DNA of 64,000 bases, from NCBI RefSeq assembly GCF_037963865.1, contig NZ_CP150170.1, positions 930,001-994,000 on the forward strand, read 5' to 3'. The notes under the pieces are model-generated. The model was given only the letters and a program-made list of their open reading frames with translations. It was not told the origin of the DNA and ran no database searches. Both the position numbers and the translations under genes were made by a program. Every line of letters begins with the position of its first letter. Positions within the stretch are counted from its first letter, which is position 1. Shown here piece by piece: positions 52,141 through 61,099 of this stretch. The stretch is from Paenibacillus sp. FSL R10-2734 (GTDB lineage: Bacteria; Bacillota; Bacilli; Paenibacillales; Paenibacillaceae).

Positions 52141-53064
52141 CGTTGTTTCGCTTGTGTCTACCGTCATTCCGAGCTGCTGCTTACGGAAGCTCAGCGGGCT
52201 TAGTCCGTAATGCTTTTTAAATGCCCTGCTGAAGTAGCTGAGATCGGAGAAACCCGCTTGTTCTGCCGATTCGGAGACGAGTGCGTCTGGAAGGCGAAGC
52301 AGCTCGGCTGCTTTTTCAAGCCGGATTTGGTTCATTCGTTCCACTATTGTTAGTCCTGTCAGCTTCTTGTACTGCCGGGACAGATGACCGTAGCTCATAT
52401 GCAGTGATGCAGCCAATTCGGCTACACTCAGGCGATCTCCCTGATAATCCTCCAGATAGATCTCCACCTTACGGACCAGCGGGTCCTGATGGGTTCTGGA
52501 CAATCCCGTTTGTCCCTCCATCGACTGCTGAAGGTGACAGAGTTGTTCCAGCAATCCGACGAGCAGCAACTGCAGCCCCAGTTCCGAACGGTTCATGGCG
52601 GCCTCCCGCAAGAAATGAATCAGCATGGGGCCAAAGCCATCATTATCACGATAAGCGCCGGGTTTCCATCTATGAAGCCCTGTCAGCCGTGAGTATAAGG
52701 AATCTCCAGTTAAGTCCTCACTCTCCCCGTCAGCGCGGCGAATGCGCCAGCGGAAGCACAGCCCCTCATGCGGATTGCCCCGGGTGTATGTATGGGAATG
52801 AACCATGCCCGGAGGAATCAGGAAAAATTCATTCTCCCGTACACAGATGGATTCCCCGTCAAACCGCGTATCCAATTGTCCGGTCAGCACATAGTTAAAC
52901 TCGAACCAGGTATGTACATGAGGCGGGCATTTGCTGGCGGTGCCAATATGTTCAAAAATGATATCTACCCATTGGATAGCAACGTCCATCACGCGTATTT
53001 CATGACATAATCTATTGAAAACAGGCGGAAGAGCGCTTTTCCACTCGTTGAGTTCCAATTTCAT
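52120..53064 (-). CDS. AraC-family regulator with cupin domain
   Basis: 314 residues. An N-terminal cupin-like effector domain (PPHVHTWFEFNYVLTGQLDTRF, FFLIPPGMVHSH) is followed by a double helix-turn-helix ending in SEQAGFSDLSYFSRAFKKHYGLSPLSFRK. It is divergent from the GH38 mannosidase gene across 140 bases, so it probably senses a sugar and controls that gene. ATG 53062-53064 follows AAAGGAAAG. Base composition is GC-richer than in the surrounding 45-50% genes, as in the mannosidase. Confidence 0.87.
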   Translation of the reverse strand: MKLELNEWKSALPPVFNRLCHEIRVMDVAIQWVDIIFEHIGTASKCPPHVHTWFEFNYVLTGQLDTRFDGESICVRENEFFLIPPGMVHSHTYTRGNPHEGLCFRWRIRRADGESEDLTGDSLYSRLTGLHRWKPGAYRDNDGFGPMLIHFLREAAMNRSELGLQLLLVGLLEQLCHLQQSMEGQTGLSRTHQDPLVRKVEIYLEDYQGDRLSVAELAASLHMSYGHLSRQYKKLTGLTIVERMNQIRLEKAAELLRLPDALVSESAEQAGFSDLSYFSRAFKKHYGLSPLSFRKQQLGMTVDTSETTKRSSPE

Positions 53065-53204
53065 TTTGGCTTCTTTCCTTTTTTTTTGAAACGATTATAT
53101 CATAATTGGACAAATAAACGTGTGATTTGGAAATGTACGCCGGCGCTGCGCGGCCTCACAATGGTAATGAGAGATGGATTATATTACTCAAGGAGGCGGC
53201 AAGA

Positions 53205-55670
53205 ATGAAAAGACTGCATTTGCTCAGCAATGCCCACCTGGATCCTGTATGGCAGTGGGAATGGGAGGAAGGGGCTGCAGCAGCGGTATCAACCTTTCGC
53301 GCGGCGGCGGAATTTTGCGAGGAGTATGATGGATACGTTTTCAATCATAATGAAGTGATTCTCTATAAATGGATTGAGGAGTACGAGCCGAGGCTGTTCG
53401 AGCGCATCCAGCGATTGGTCAAGGAAGGCAAATGGAGGATCATGGGCGGGTGGTACCTGCAGCCCGATTGCAACATGATTTCCGGTGAGTCATTCGTCCG
53501 TCAGATCCTGCTGGGCAAAGCCTATTTCCGGGAGAAATTCGATGCAGAGCCAACGACTGCGATCAATTTTGACTCTTTTGGGCATACCCGAGGGCTGGTA
53601 CAAGTCCTCCAGCAGGCCGGTTATGATTCATATATTTTCATGCGTCCTGACGAAATGGAAGCACTTCCTGCAAGGGACTTCATCTGGGAAGGCTACAACG
53701 GTTCGAAGGTGATGGCTCACAAAATCGAAGGTGGCTACAACACACTCATGGGCAAAACTTGCGAGAAGATCGAGCGGTGGCTCAGCGATCATAGTGATGC
53801 GGACACCGGGCTTGTGCTGTGGGGAGTAGGGAACCATGGCGGCGGACCGTCGCGCATTGACCTCACCCAGATCGGCGAGCTGATGGCGGAGCGGGAGGAT
53901 GTTGAGATTATTCACTCCACACCGGAAGCGTATTTCGAGGACTTGCGAGCGGTAGACTTACCGTCCTTTGCGGGCGATCTCAATCCCCGGTTTGTCGGCT
54001 GCTACACATCCATGATCCGGATTAAGCAGAAACACCGTCAATTGGAAAATGAGCTGTTCATGACCGAAAAAATGCTGTCGACGGCGGCGCTGCAAGGCCT
54101 GTTGAAGTATCCCGCGGGTGAGCTGCATGAAGCGCTGTGCGATCTGCTCACTGCCCAGTTCCATGACATTCTTCCTGGCACCTCGGTGCAGCCAGCGGAA
54201 GAGGCTTCGCTGCGCCAGATCGACCACGGACTGGAAATCACTGCGCGCCTGAAGGCCAGAGCCTTCTTCGCACTGGCCTCGGGTCAGCCCAAGGCGGCGC
54301 TCAAGGAATATCCGATTCTGATCTATAATCCGCATCCGTTCCCGGTTAAGGGTGTATTTGAATGTGAATTTATGCTGGAGGACCAGAACTGGAACGAGGA
54401 GCTCTCCATGCCTATGGTTTACCGCGATGGACAGCTGCTCCCTTGCCAGCCGGAGAAAGAGCGCAGCAACCTGAATCTGGACTGGCGCAAACGAGTGGTC
54501 TTCGAGGCAGTGCTCGCCCCGTCTTCCATGAATCGCTTCGACAGCCGGATCGCAATGGTGGCGGAGAAGCCACTTCCGCAGCTTACAGAGCGGGAGGGCA
54601 TTTTCCGGTTTGAGACTGACGAGCTGCGCGTGGTCATTAATGCCAAGACTGGCCGGATGGATGAATATACGGTCAGAGGGGTCTCGTACCTGCGCCAGAA
54701 TGCGTTTGCTGCATTGGTGCTGGAGGATAATGAAGATCCATGGAGAATGGATACCATCACTTTTGACCGCGTAGAAGGCGTGTTTGAGCTGATGAGCGAA
54801 GATGAGAGCGGTATTTTCTCAGGCGTGAAGAATCCGCTCCCGGCTGTACGGGTCATTGAGGATGGAGCGGTTCGCACGGTGATTGAGGCCGTACTGCATT
54901 ACGGGAATTCCCGCATCTGTCAGCTTTACAAGCTGCCTAAGCAAGGCACTGAGATTGAAGTCGAGCTGCGTGTGTACTGGAATGAGAAGGACAAGCTGCT
55001 TAAGCTGTCTATTCCTACTGTTCTTGAGCAAGGGGATTTCCTGGGTCAAACGGCCTTTGGCGTGAATCCGCTGAACGGGGAGGGCAATGAAGTCGTGGCC
55101 CAGAAGTGGATCGCGGTGGAAGAACTGGCTCAGAACATGGCAGTTACCTGCATCAATAACGGAACATACGGCGGGGATTTCCGCCAAGGAGAGGTGCGTC
55201 TGTCGCTTCTGCGCGGTGCGGGTTACTGCGCCCACCCGATCGGCGATCGTCCGATCATGGTGCAGGATCGCTTCCTGCCACGGATGGACCAGGGCGAGCG
55301 CAGCTATACCTTCTGGCTGAATGCCGGAGAGCTTGCTGACCGAAAAGAAGTGATCGACCGGGAGGCGCTGGCTCATAACGAGCAGCCATACGCACTGTCC
55401 TTCTTCCCGTCAGGAGAAGGGGAACACCTAGAATCCTTTATCGTCTTGGAGGATGAGCGGATTCAGCTCAGTGCGTTCAAGAAAGAGGAGCAGGGTGACG
55501 GGTACATTCTCCGTCTGTTTGAGCCGACCGGCTCTGGCGGTTTCACCATCGTCAGCATTCCTTCGCTTGGTATCCGCAGGGAAGTAAGCCTGCAAGGGTT
55601 CGAATTCAAGACATTTCGAATTTTTCCTGCATCGGGTACCTTCGAGGAGGTTCCGCTTTGCGAGCGATAA
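53205..55670 (+). CDS. Glycoside hydrolase family 38 alpha-mannosidase
   Basis: 821 residues from ATG 53205, 8 bases after AGGAGG (the upstream part of the frame to 53127 has none). Family marks: LSNAHLDPVWQWEW with the zinc-ligand HxD, the nucleophile region INFDSFGHTRGLVQVL (D123), LVLWGVGNHGGGPSR, and a beta-rich C-terminal half. GH38 enzymes cleave alpha-mannosides, including those from mannoproteins or N-glycans. No signal peptide, so it is cytoplasmic and needs an imported oligosaccharide; no transporter lies next to it. Divergent AraC regulator upstream. Elevated GC suggests acquired or differently evolving DNA. Confidence 0.9.
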   Translation: MKRLHLLSNAHLDPVWQWEWEEGAAAAVSTFRAAAEFCEEYDGYVFNHNEVILYKWIEEYEPRLFERIQRLVKEGKWRIMGGWYLQPDCNMISGESFVRQILLGKAYFREKFDAEPTTAINFDSFGHTRGLVQVLQQAGYDSYIFMRPDEMEALPARDFIWEGYNGSKVMAHKIEGGYNTLMGKTCEKIERWLSDHSDADTGLVLWGVGNHGGGPSRIDLTQIGELMAEREDVEIIHSTPEAYFEDLRAVDLPSFAGDLNPRFVGCYTSMIRIKQKHRQLENELFMTEKMLSTAALQGLLKYPAGELHEALCDLLTAQFHDILPGTSVQPAEEASLRQIDHGLEITARLKARAFFALASGQPKAALKEYPILIYNPHPFPVKGVFECEFMLEDQNWNEELSMPMVYRDGQLLPCQPEKERSNLNLDWRKRVVFEAVLAPSSMNRFDSRIAMVAEKPLPQLTEREGIFRFETDELRVVINAKTGRMDEYTVRGVSYLRQNAFAALVLEDNEDPWRMDTITFDRVEGVFELMSEDESGIFSGVKNPLPAVRVIEDGAVRTVIEAVLHYGNSRICQLYKLPKQGTEIEVELRVYWNEKDKLLKLSIPTVLEQGDFLGQTAFGVNPLNGEGNEVVAQKWIAVEELAQNMAVTCINNGTYGGDFRQGEVRLSLLRGAGYCAHPIGDRPIMVQDRFLPRMDQGERSYTFWLNAGELADRKEVIDREALAHNEQPYALSFFPSGEGEHLESFIVLEDERIQLSAFKKEEQGDGYILRLFEPTGSGGFTIVSIPSLGIRREVSLQGFEFKTFRIFPASGTFEEVPLCER

Positions 55671-55791
55671 TACACCAGCAATGCTCGGAGAATCCAGAGA
55701 GATAAGGATCATCACATTTTGCATTCCGGCAGCGATAGGGTAAGATGAAAATGAAAGAAAGTCGATAAACATACGAAGGGATGGAAGCACA

Positions 55792-56268
55792 ATGTCTATC
55801 TACAAATTTTCCGGCGTTACACCTTCGGGTAAAGAAGTATCCTTTACGGAATATGAAGGCAAGGTGCTGCTGATTGCCAATACAGCCAGCAAATGTGGAC
55901 TTACACCGCAGTACGGAGATCTTCAGAAGCTTTACGAACAGTATGGAGATCAGGGGCTTGTAGTATTAGGCTTCCCCTGTAACCAATTCGCTGGTCAGGA
56001 GCCGGGTACAAGTGAAGAAGCTGAAGAATTCTGTCAGATTAATTACGGTGTCACCTTCCCCGTATTTGCCAAAGTTGATGTGAATGGGCCGAATGCCAAC
56101 CCTCTTTTTAATTATTTAAAAGAGCAACAGCCGGGTACTGGAGACAGCAGCGATATTAGCTGGAATTTCACGAAGTTTCTTATTGATCGCGACGGTAATG
56201 TAGTGGCTCGTGTTGAGCCGAAGGAATCGCCAGAAACGATGAAAGAACATATTGAGTCCTTATTGTAG
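55792..56268 (+). CDS. Glutathione peroxidase family protein
   Basis: 158 residues with ANTASKCGLTPQY (peroxidatic C35), FPCNQFAGQE (C63 and Q69) and SWNFTKF (W124-N125), the full tetrad of thiol peroxidases of the GPx family. In Firmicutes these mostly use thioredoxin. ATG 55792 follows AAGGGATGGAAG. It stands between a mannosidase gene and a terminator. Confidence 0.9.
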   Translation: MSIYKFSGVTPSGKEVSFTEYEGKVLLIANTASKCGLTPQYGDLQKLYEQYGDQGLVVLGFPCNQFAGQEPGTSEEAEEFCQINYGVTFPVFAKVDVNGPNANPLFNYLKEQQPGTGDSSDISWNFTKFLIDRDGNVVARVEPKESPETMKEHIESLL

Positions 56269-56301
56269 CCATTTAGGGTCTGATGATTTGTTATTTGATA
56301 A

Positions 56302-56352
56302 GAATCCTTTCGACCTCGGTCTTTGGCCGAGCCTCGACGGGATTTTCTTTTT
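56302..56352 (+). terminator. Terminator after glutathione peroxidase gene
   Basis: AATCC..CGA.CTCGG pairs with CCGAG..CG.GGATT and is followed by TTCTTTTTT. Confidence 0.75.
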
Positions 56353-56518
56353 TACATAGGACTAAGGAATAGTCGCCTTGAATTTCAATGTGATAAATTA
56401 TACTTGACGCTTTACAGAGACCATGTATCCTTTGAAGAGAATGTAATGCCCATGCAAAAAATATGCATAAAGCGTGGAATGCAGCAGGATAATAACGGCA
56501 GGAGGGTTTTATACAAGC

Positions 56519-58153
56519 ATGAAGTTAATTACAGAGGTAGCATCACAAGCGGGAATCGACGAGCAGCATCTGGAACTATACGGAAAATATAAAAGTAAAC
56601 TCTCGCCGTCCTTATGGGAGGACATGAAGAACAAGCCAGATGGCAAGCTGGTATTGGTCACTGCGGTGAATCCCACCCCTGCTGGTGAAGGGAAGACCTT
56701 AACAACCATAGGACTGGCACAGGCGCTGAACGCAGCAGGTGTAAAGACGGTAGCTGCCTTACGCGAGCCATCCCTCGGACCATGCTTAGGCATGAAGGGA
56801 GGGGCCACTGGCGGCGGCAAGTCGCAGATCGTTCCGGCAGATGAGATTAATTTGCACTTTACAGGCGATATTCATGCGGTGACTTCAGCGCATAATTTAT
56901 TATCTGCGATGATTGATAATCATATCTTCCAAGGTAATAAGCTGGGGCTTGATCCACAGCGTATCGTTTGGAAACGCGTGATGGATATGAATGATCGCAG
57001 TCTGCGGAACGTCGTGACAGGGCTCGGAGATGGAAATGGAGTCGTACGGGAAAGCGGCTTTCAGATTACGACAGCGTCTGAGATTATGGCCGTGTTATGC
57101 CTATGCGATAATCTGAGTGATCTGAAGAAGCGTCTGAACCGCATTTTGATTGGTTATGACCAAGAAGGTCAGCCTGTAACGGCCGAGCAAATAGGAGCTG
57201 TTGAAGCAATGACAGCGCTGCTGAAGGAAGCGGTCAAGCCTAATCTGGTGCAGACCCTGGAGGGCACTCCAGTGATTGTACACGGCGGCCCATTTGCGAA
57301 TATCGCACATGGCTGCAGCAGTGTTATCGGTACTCGTTATGCACTGAAGCTGGGAGATGTAGTGGTCACGGAAGCAGGCTTCGGAGCGGATCTTGGTGCA
57401 GAGAAATTTATGGATATTAAATGCCGGCAAGCCGGACTAACGCCATCGGCGGCTGTGCTTGTCGTGACGGTAAAATCCCTGAAATATAACGGGGGTGTGC
57501 CTAAGAATGAGCTCCAAACTGAGAATCGGACGGCACTGCGCTCTGGATTGTCTAATTTGGAACGTCATGTAGAGAATCTCGGCAAATTTGGGGTACCTGT
57601 TCTTGTTGCCATTAATCATTTTGAAGGCGACAGCCCAGAAGAGATTAATGATGTAGTGGAAGCTTGTCGCCGCTTGAACGTTCCTGCTGCTATATCTAAG
57701 GTGTGGGCAGAAGGTAGTGCGGGCGGACAGGAGTTGGCTTCAGAACTGAAGAAGCTTCTGGACCACAGCGACACCGAGCACTTTACTCCTTTGTACGAGA
57801 ATGATCTCGACATCTCTTCCAAGATCACCAAGATCGTGCATGAAATTTACCGTGGTGCAGAGGTTAACTTTTCTCCTGCGGCGAAACGCAGCCTAGCAGT
57901 GATCGAGCGACTCGGATTAAATGATCTTCAAGTATGTATGGCGAAGACGCCCTATTCCTTCTCGGACCAGCCTAGATTACTTGGCGCTCCTGGAGGTTTC
58001 ACCATTGGCATACGTGATATCACCCTTTCGCTCGGTGCAGGTTTTGCTGTAGTCATCACGGGCAATATCGTTACGATGCCAGGTCTACCGGCTAAACCAG
58101 CTGCTGAGGCGTTATGGATGGATGAGGATGGCGAGATTCACGGTTTAGTGTAA
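56519..58153 (+). CDS. fhs: Formate--tetrahydrofolate ligase
   Basis: 544 residues from ATG 56519, with GGAGGG about 13 bases upstream; an in-frame longer start at 56474 has no better site. Motifs: TAVNPTPAGEGKTLTTIGL (ATP/formate P-loop), REPSLGPCLGMKGGATGGG, NLHFTGDIHAVT, EGTPVIVHGGPFANIAHGC and MAKTPYSFSDQP. The enzyme makes 10-formyl-THF from formate, THF and ATP for one-carbon metabolism. It ends with a terminator. NADH oxidase and a formate/nitrite transporter follow downstream in separate transcription units. Confidence 0.95.
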   Translation: MKLITEVASQAGIDEQHLELYGKYKSKLSPSLWEDMKNKPDGKLVLVTAVNPTPAGEGKTLTTIGLAQALNAAGVKTVAALREPSLGPCLGMKGGATGGGKSQIVPADEINLHFTGDIHAVTSAHNLLSAMIDNHIFQGNKLGLDPQRIVWKRVMDMNDRSLRNVVTGLGDGNGVVRESGFQITTASEIMAVLCLCDNLSDLKKRLNRILIGYDQEGQPVTAEQIGAVEAMTALLKEAVKPNLVQTLEGTPVIVHGGPFANIAHGCSSVIGTRYALKLGDVVVTEAGFGADLGAEKFMDIKCRQAGLTPSAAVLVVTVKSLKYNGGVPKNELQTENRTALRSGLSNLERHVENLGKFGVPVLVAINHFEGDSPEEINDVVEACRRLNVPAAISKVWAEGSAGGQELASELKKLLDHSDTEHFTPLYENDLDISSKITKIVHEIYRGAEVNFSPAAKRSLAVIERLGLNDLQVCMAKTPYSFSDQPRLLGAPGGFTIGIRDITLSLGAGFAVVITGNIVTMPGLPAKPAAEALWMDEDGEIHGLV

Positions 58154-58168
58154 ATTTAGTTTATGATC

Positions 58169-58205
58169 AGGCTTCTCCTGTTGTATTAGGGGGAGCCTTT
58201 TTTTG
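58169..58205 (+). terminator. Terminator of fhs
   Basis: GGCTTCTCC/GGGGGAGCC stem and T7 tail. Confidence 0.85.
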
Positions 58206-58346
58206 CGTGTTATAAGAAAGTATATCCTGCGGGATTAGAACATAATGCCCTACTTTCATGGCAAAGCTAATGAGACCGCACTCGGCAGCGGTGGCGAAAG
58301 AAATATTTAAAATTGTGAACAATCTGAGGATATAGGTGAAAAAGAC

Positions 58347-58401
58347 TTGTAATGTGATAAATATCACAATATAATCAGTTTATAAAGTGAAATAAATCAC
58401 A
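58347..58401 (+). promoter_or_regulatory. NADH oxidase promoter with two FNR/Rex-type palindromes
   Basis: -35-like TTGTAA (58347-58352) and -10 TATAAT (58370-58375) are separated by 17 bases, of which 16 are the perfect palindrome TGTGATAAATATCACA (58353-58368). A second site GTGAAATAAATCAC lies at 58387-58400. Their centres are 33 bases apart, about three helical turns. The layout suggests repression. TGTGA-N6-TCACA fits CRP/FNR proteins and also approximates the redox repressor Rex. The remaining 58206-58346 sequence holds nothing else I can assign. Confidence 0.65.
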
Positions 58402-58491
58402 ACTAACCCATTGTTGATCAGATTCGATAATTGATCGGTCATGCAAGTCCAATTATATAACCCGATTGTCCATTTGAAGGAGGAAGAAATA

Positions 58492-59856
58492 ATGAAAGTA
58501 GCTGTCATTGGATGTACCCATGCTGGAACTGCCGCAATTGTAAATACCGCTCAACTTTACCCGGATGCCGAGATCACTGTGTATGAGCGTAATGATAATA
58601 TTTCCTTCTTATCCTGCGGAATTGCTTTATACGTTGGTGGAGTAGTTAAAGATCCACACGGGCTGTTCTATTCTTCCCCAGATAAGCTTGCAGAGCTTGG
58701 TGTAAAGACCAACATGCGCCATGAAGTGACCGAAGTGGATACGAAGTCCAAAACGCTTCGCATTCGTAATTTGACAACTGGACAGGAGTTCGCTGATACC
58801 TACGATAAGCTGATTATGACTACGGGTTCATGGCCGATTGTTCCGAAGCTGGAAGGACTTGAGCTGGAAGGTGTCTTACTTTGCAAGAACTATGACCATT
58901 CCAACACCATTATAGAAAAAGCTAAACAAGCAAACAAAATCACAGTCGTGGGCGCTGGTTATATCGGCGTTGAATTGGTGGAAGCCTTCCAAATGAACGG
59001 GAAGCAAGTCACACTGATCGATGGTGAGGATCGTATTCTGAATAAATATTTGGACCCAGAGTTCACTGCACCGATACAACAATCCTTTAAGGATCATGGA
59101 ATTAAATTGGCTCTAAATGAGAAGGTCAGTGCTTTTGCTGGCGAAGGCGGTAAAGTTACCAAGGTTATCACAAGTGAAGGGGAGCATGAGACGGATCTTG
59201 TTATTCTCTGCATTGGCTTCCGTCCAAATACTGAACTCTTAAAGGGTCAAGTGGATATGCTGCCTAATGGTGCAATTTTGGTCAATGATTATATGCAGAC
59301 TAGTTGCCCAGATGTGTATGCCGCTGGTGACAGCTGTGCGATTCATTACAACCCTACAGGTAAGCATGCGTATATTCCACTTGCCACAAATGCCGTACGG
59401 ATGGGTACCTTGGTTGCACGTAACTTGGTGACAGAGACAATTCCTTATATGGGGACTCAAGGGACTTCGGGCATTAAAATTTATGAAGACAATATCGCTG
59501 CTACCGGTCTTACTGAAGAAGGAGCCAAGGCTGAGGGAATAGACGTAGAGACTACCATGATTATTGACAACTATCGTCCAGAATTCATGCCAACCTTCGA
59601 GCAGGTCCAATTAAAAGTAGTATTTGATCGCGCTACACGCCGTATTCTCGGAGCACAAATCATGTCCAAGATGGATCTGACCCAATCGATCAACACAGTG
59701 TCTGTATGTATTCAAAATAAAATGACGATTGACCAACTTGCCTTCATTGATTTCTTCTTCCAACCTCATTACAACAAGCCTTGGAACTTCCTGAATACAG
59801 TAGGTCTTCAATCGCTGCCGACAACAGTATCAAGTAAAGAAACCGTAACGGTGTAA
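58492..59856 (+). CDS. nox: NADH oxidase (water-forming type), pyridine-nucleotide-disulfide family
   Basis: 454 residues from ATG 58492 after AAGGAGGAAG. It has the FAD motif VAVIGCTHAGTAA with H10, the redox-active C42 in SFLSCGIAL, NAD motif ITVVGAGYIGVELVEAF near residue 155 and the FAD motif CPDVYAAGDS. H10 and C42 at these exact positions are typical of NADH oxidase/peroxidase, which reduce oxygen to water or peroxide with NADH; CoA-disulfide reductases are relatives. Context (redox-type palindromes overlying the promoter) fits NADH oxidation. Not in an operon. Confidence 0.87.
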   Translation: MKVAVIGCTHAGTAAIVNTAQLYPDAEITVYERNDNISFLSCGIALYVGGVVKDPHGLFYSSPDKLAELGVKTNMRHEVTEVDTKSKTLRIRNLTTGQEFADTYDKLIMTTGSWPIVPKLEGLELEGVLLCKNYDHSNTIIEKAKQANKITVVGAGYIGVELVEAFQMNGKQVTLIDGEDRILNKYLDPEFTAPIQQSFKDHGIKLALNEKVSAFAGEGGKVTKVITSEGEHETDLVILCIGFRPNTELLKGQVDMLPNGAILVNDYMQTSCPDVYAAGDSCAIHYNPTGKHAYIPLATNAVRMGTLVARNLVTETIPYMGTQGTSGIKIYEDNIAATGLTEEGAKAEGIDVETTMIIDNYRPEFMPTFEQVQLKVVFDRATRRILGAQIMSKMDLTQSINTVSVCIQNKMTIDQLAFIDFFFQPHYNKPWNFLNTVGLQSLPTTVSSKETVTV

Positions 59857-59885
59857 CGTAATTGCATAAGAATAATCAGGCGAAT

Positions 59886-59918
59886 GAACCGAGGCTATTT
59901 ATGGCTTCGGTTTTTTTG
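59886..59918 (+). terminator. Terminator of nox
   Basis: ACCGAGGC/GCTTCGGT stem and T7 tail. Confidence 0.85.
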
Positions 59919-60012
59919 CGATGTGAAAAGTGGTACTATTTACCTTTAAAATAATTTGGATCCTATTCTGACATTTGTAATTATGTAAGCATCACGCTAA
60001 ATTTGACATGTC

Positions 60013-60084
60013 AGTGAAAACTTTCACTTAGTTTTTCATTAAGTGATAATTATCACGTTAATGTGTTTTGTGACACGCTACAAT
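60013..60084 (+). promoter_or_regulatory. Formate/nitrite-transporter promoter with FNR-like site at -41.5
   Basis: The perfect palindrome GTGATAATTATCAC (60043-60056) lies upstream of a TACAAT -10 (60079-60084) that lacks a good -35. If transcription starts at 60091, the palindrome centre is at -41.5, the class-II activator position. A weaker palindrome AGTGAAAACTTTCACT is at 60013-60028. The site shares its GTGATAAxTATCAC core with the nox operator. Confidence 0.6.
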
Positions 60085-60133
60085 GGTCATAAAGGAACAA
60101 ATTTTAAGTAAATAGATGAAGGGGATAAGAATC

Positions 60134-60961
60134 ATGGCTTATAATAAACCGCAGCAGATTGCCGCAGTAACAGTCGAGAACGGCATTAAAAAGGCTCACA
60201 ATCCTTTAAGTACCGTACTTATTCTGGGCTTTCTGGGAGGAGCGTTTATTGCGCTCGGATTTTTACTGGATATTCGCGTCATTGCTGGCGCACCACAAGA
60301 ATGGGGATCCATTGCTAACTTTATTGGGGCTGCAGTGTTCCCTGTTGGATTGATTTTGGTACTGCTCGCAGGAGGAGAACTACTGACAGGCAATATGATG
60401 GCCGTGCCGCTTGCTTTTATGGCCAAGAAGATATCTTTCTGGGAAGTTATCAAGAATCTCGTATTGATTACACTCAGCAATCTAGCTGGAGCTTTGTTTG
60501 TAGCTTATTTTTTCGGTCATGTGGTGGGTTTAACCGCAGACGGTGTGTATTTGGAGAAAGTAGTCGAAATGGCTGGACATAAGCTAGAGGCTGGATTCTT
60601 GCCAGCATTTGTTTCCGGTATCGGTTGTAACTGGCTCGTAGCTCTGGCGGTATGGCTCTCCTATGGGGCGGATAACTTCAGTGGCAAAATCCTCGGTATC
60701 TGGTTCCCGACTATGGCTTTTGTAGCTATCGGCTTCCAGCACGTTGTAGCCAACATGTTCTTAATCCCAGCTGCAATTTTTGAAGGGTATTTCTCATGGG
60801 GAGAATACTTCCAAAACTTTGTACCGGTATGGCTAGGCAATTTGACGGGCGGTGCGATATTTGTTGCGGCAGCCTATTGGATGGCTTACCTGCGTAAAGA
60901 GCCTGCGGCCATTCAATCCGTAGACAGTAAGTCCGGCAGCGCTGTGAAAAAACACGCCTAA
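60134..60961 (+). CDS. Formate/nitrite transporter family (FocA/NirC)
   Basis: 275 residues, six membrane helices and family motifs LILGFLGGAFIALGFLL, LLTGNMMAVPL and SGIGCNWLVALAVWL. These pentameric channels move formate, nitrite or hydrosulfide. ATG 60134 follows AAGGGGATAAG; ATG 60116 overlaps that site. The position near fhs (formate use) and the FNR-like promoter favour formate or nitrite, but which one cannot be told from sequence. Confidence 0.9.
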   Translation: MAYNKPQQIAAVTVENGIKKAHNPLSTVLILGFLGGAFIALGFLLDIRVIAGAPQEWGSIANFIGAAVFPVGLILVLLAGGELLTGNMMAVPLAFMAKKISFWEVIKNLVLITLSNLAGALFVAYFFGHVVGLTADGVYLEKVVEMAGHKLEAGFLPAFVSGIGCNWLVALAVWLSYGADNFSGKILGIWFPTMAFVAIGFQHVVANMFLIPAAIFEGYFSWGEYFQNFVPVWLGNLTGGAIFVAAAYWMAYLRKEPAAIQSVDSKSGSAVKKHA

Positions 60962-60974
60962 ACCTATCTTATAG

Positions 60975-61008
60975 AGCACTCCTTAGAATCATTCGAGGGG
61001 TGCTTTTT
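60975..61008 (+). terminator. Terminator of the formate/nitrite transporter gene
   Basis: AGCACTCCT/AGGGGTGCT stem followed by TTTTTG. Confidence 0.8.
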
Positions 61009-61024
61009 GCTGTATAGACAACAC

Positions 61025-61083
61025 AAAATTCGCCGTGATGTAATCGAATTCGGGGGAACGAATTCGGATGCACGGCGAATTTT
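61025..61083. terminator. Large palindrome, likely terminator for the minus-strand small gene
   Basis: AAAATTCGCCGTG pairs exactly with CACGGCGAATTTT, enclosing CGAATTCG...CGAATTCG. On the minus strand it follows the stop at 61100 and ends in TTTT. It could also be a relic of a mobile element; no matching partner was seen in the window. Confidence 0.6.
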
Positions 61084-61099
61084 AGAAGGGGGAGTGTTT

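Noticed and set aside
53077..53110. Catabolite-response (cre) element between the AraC and mannosidase genes
   Set aside because: TGAAACGATTATATCA resembles cre but lacks the correct spacing of the central CG.
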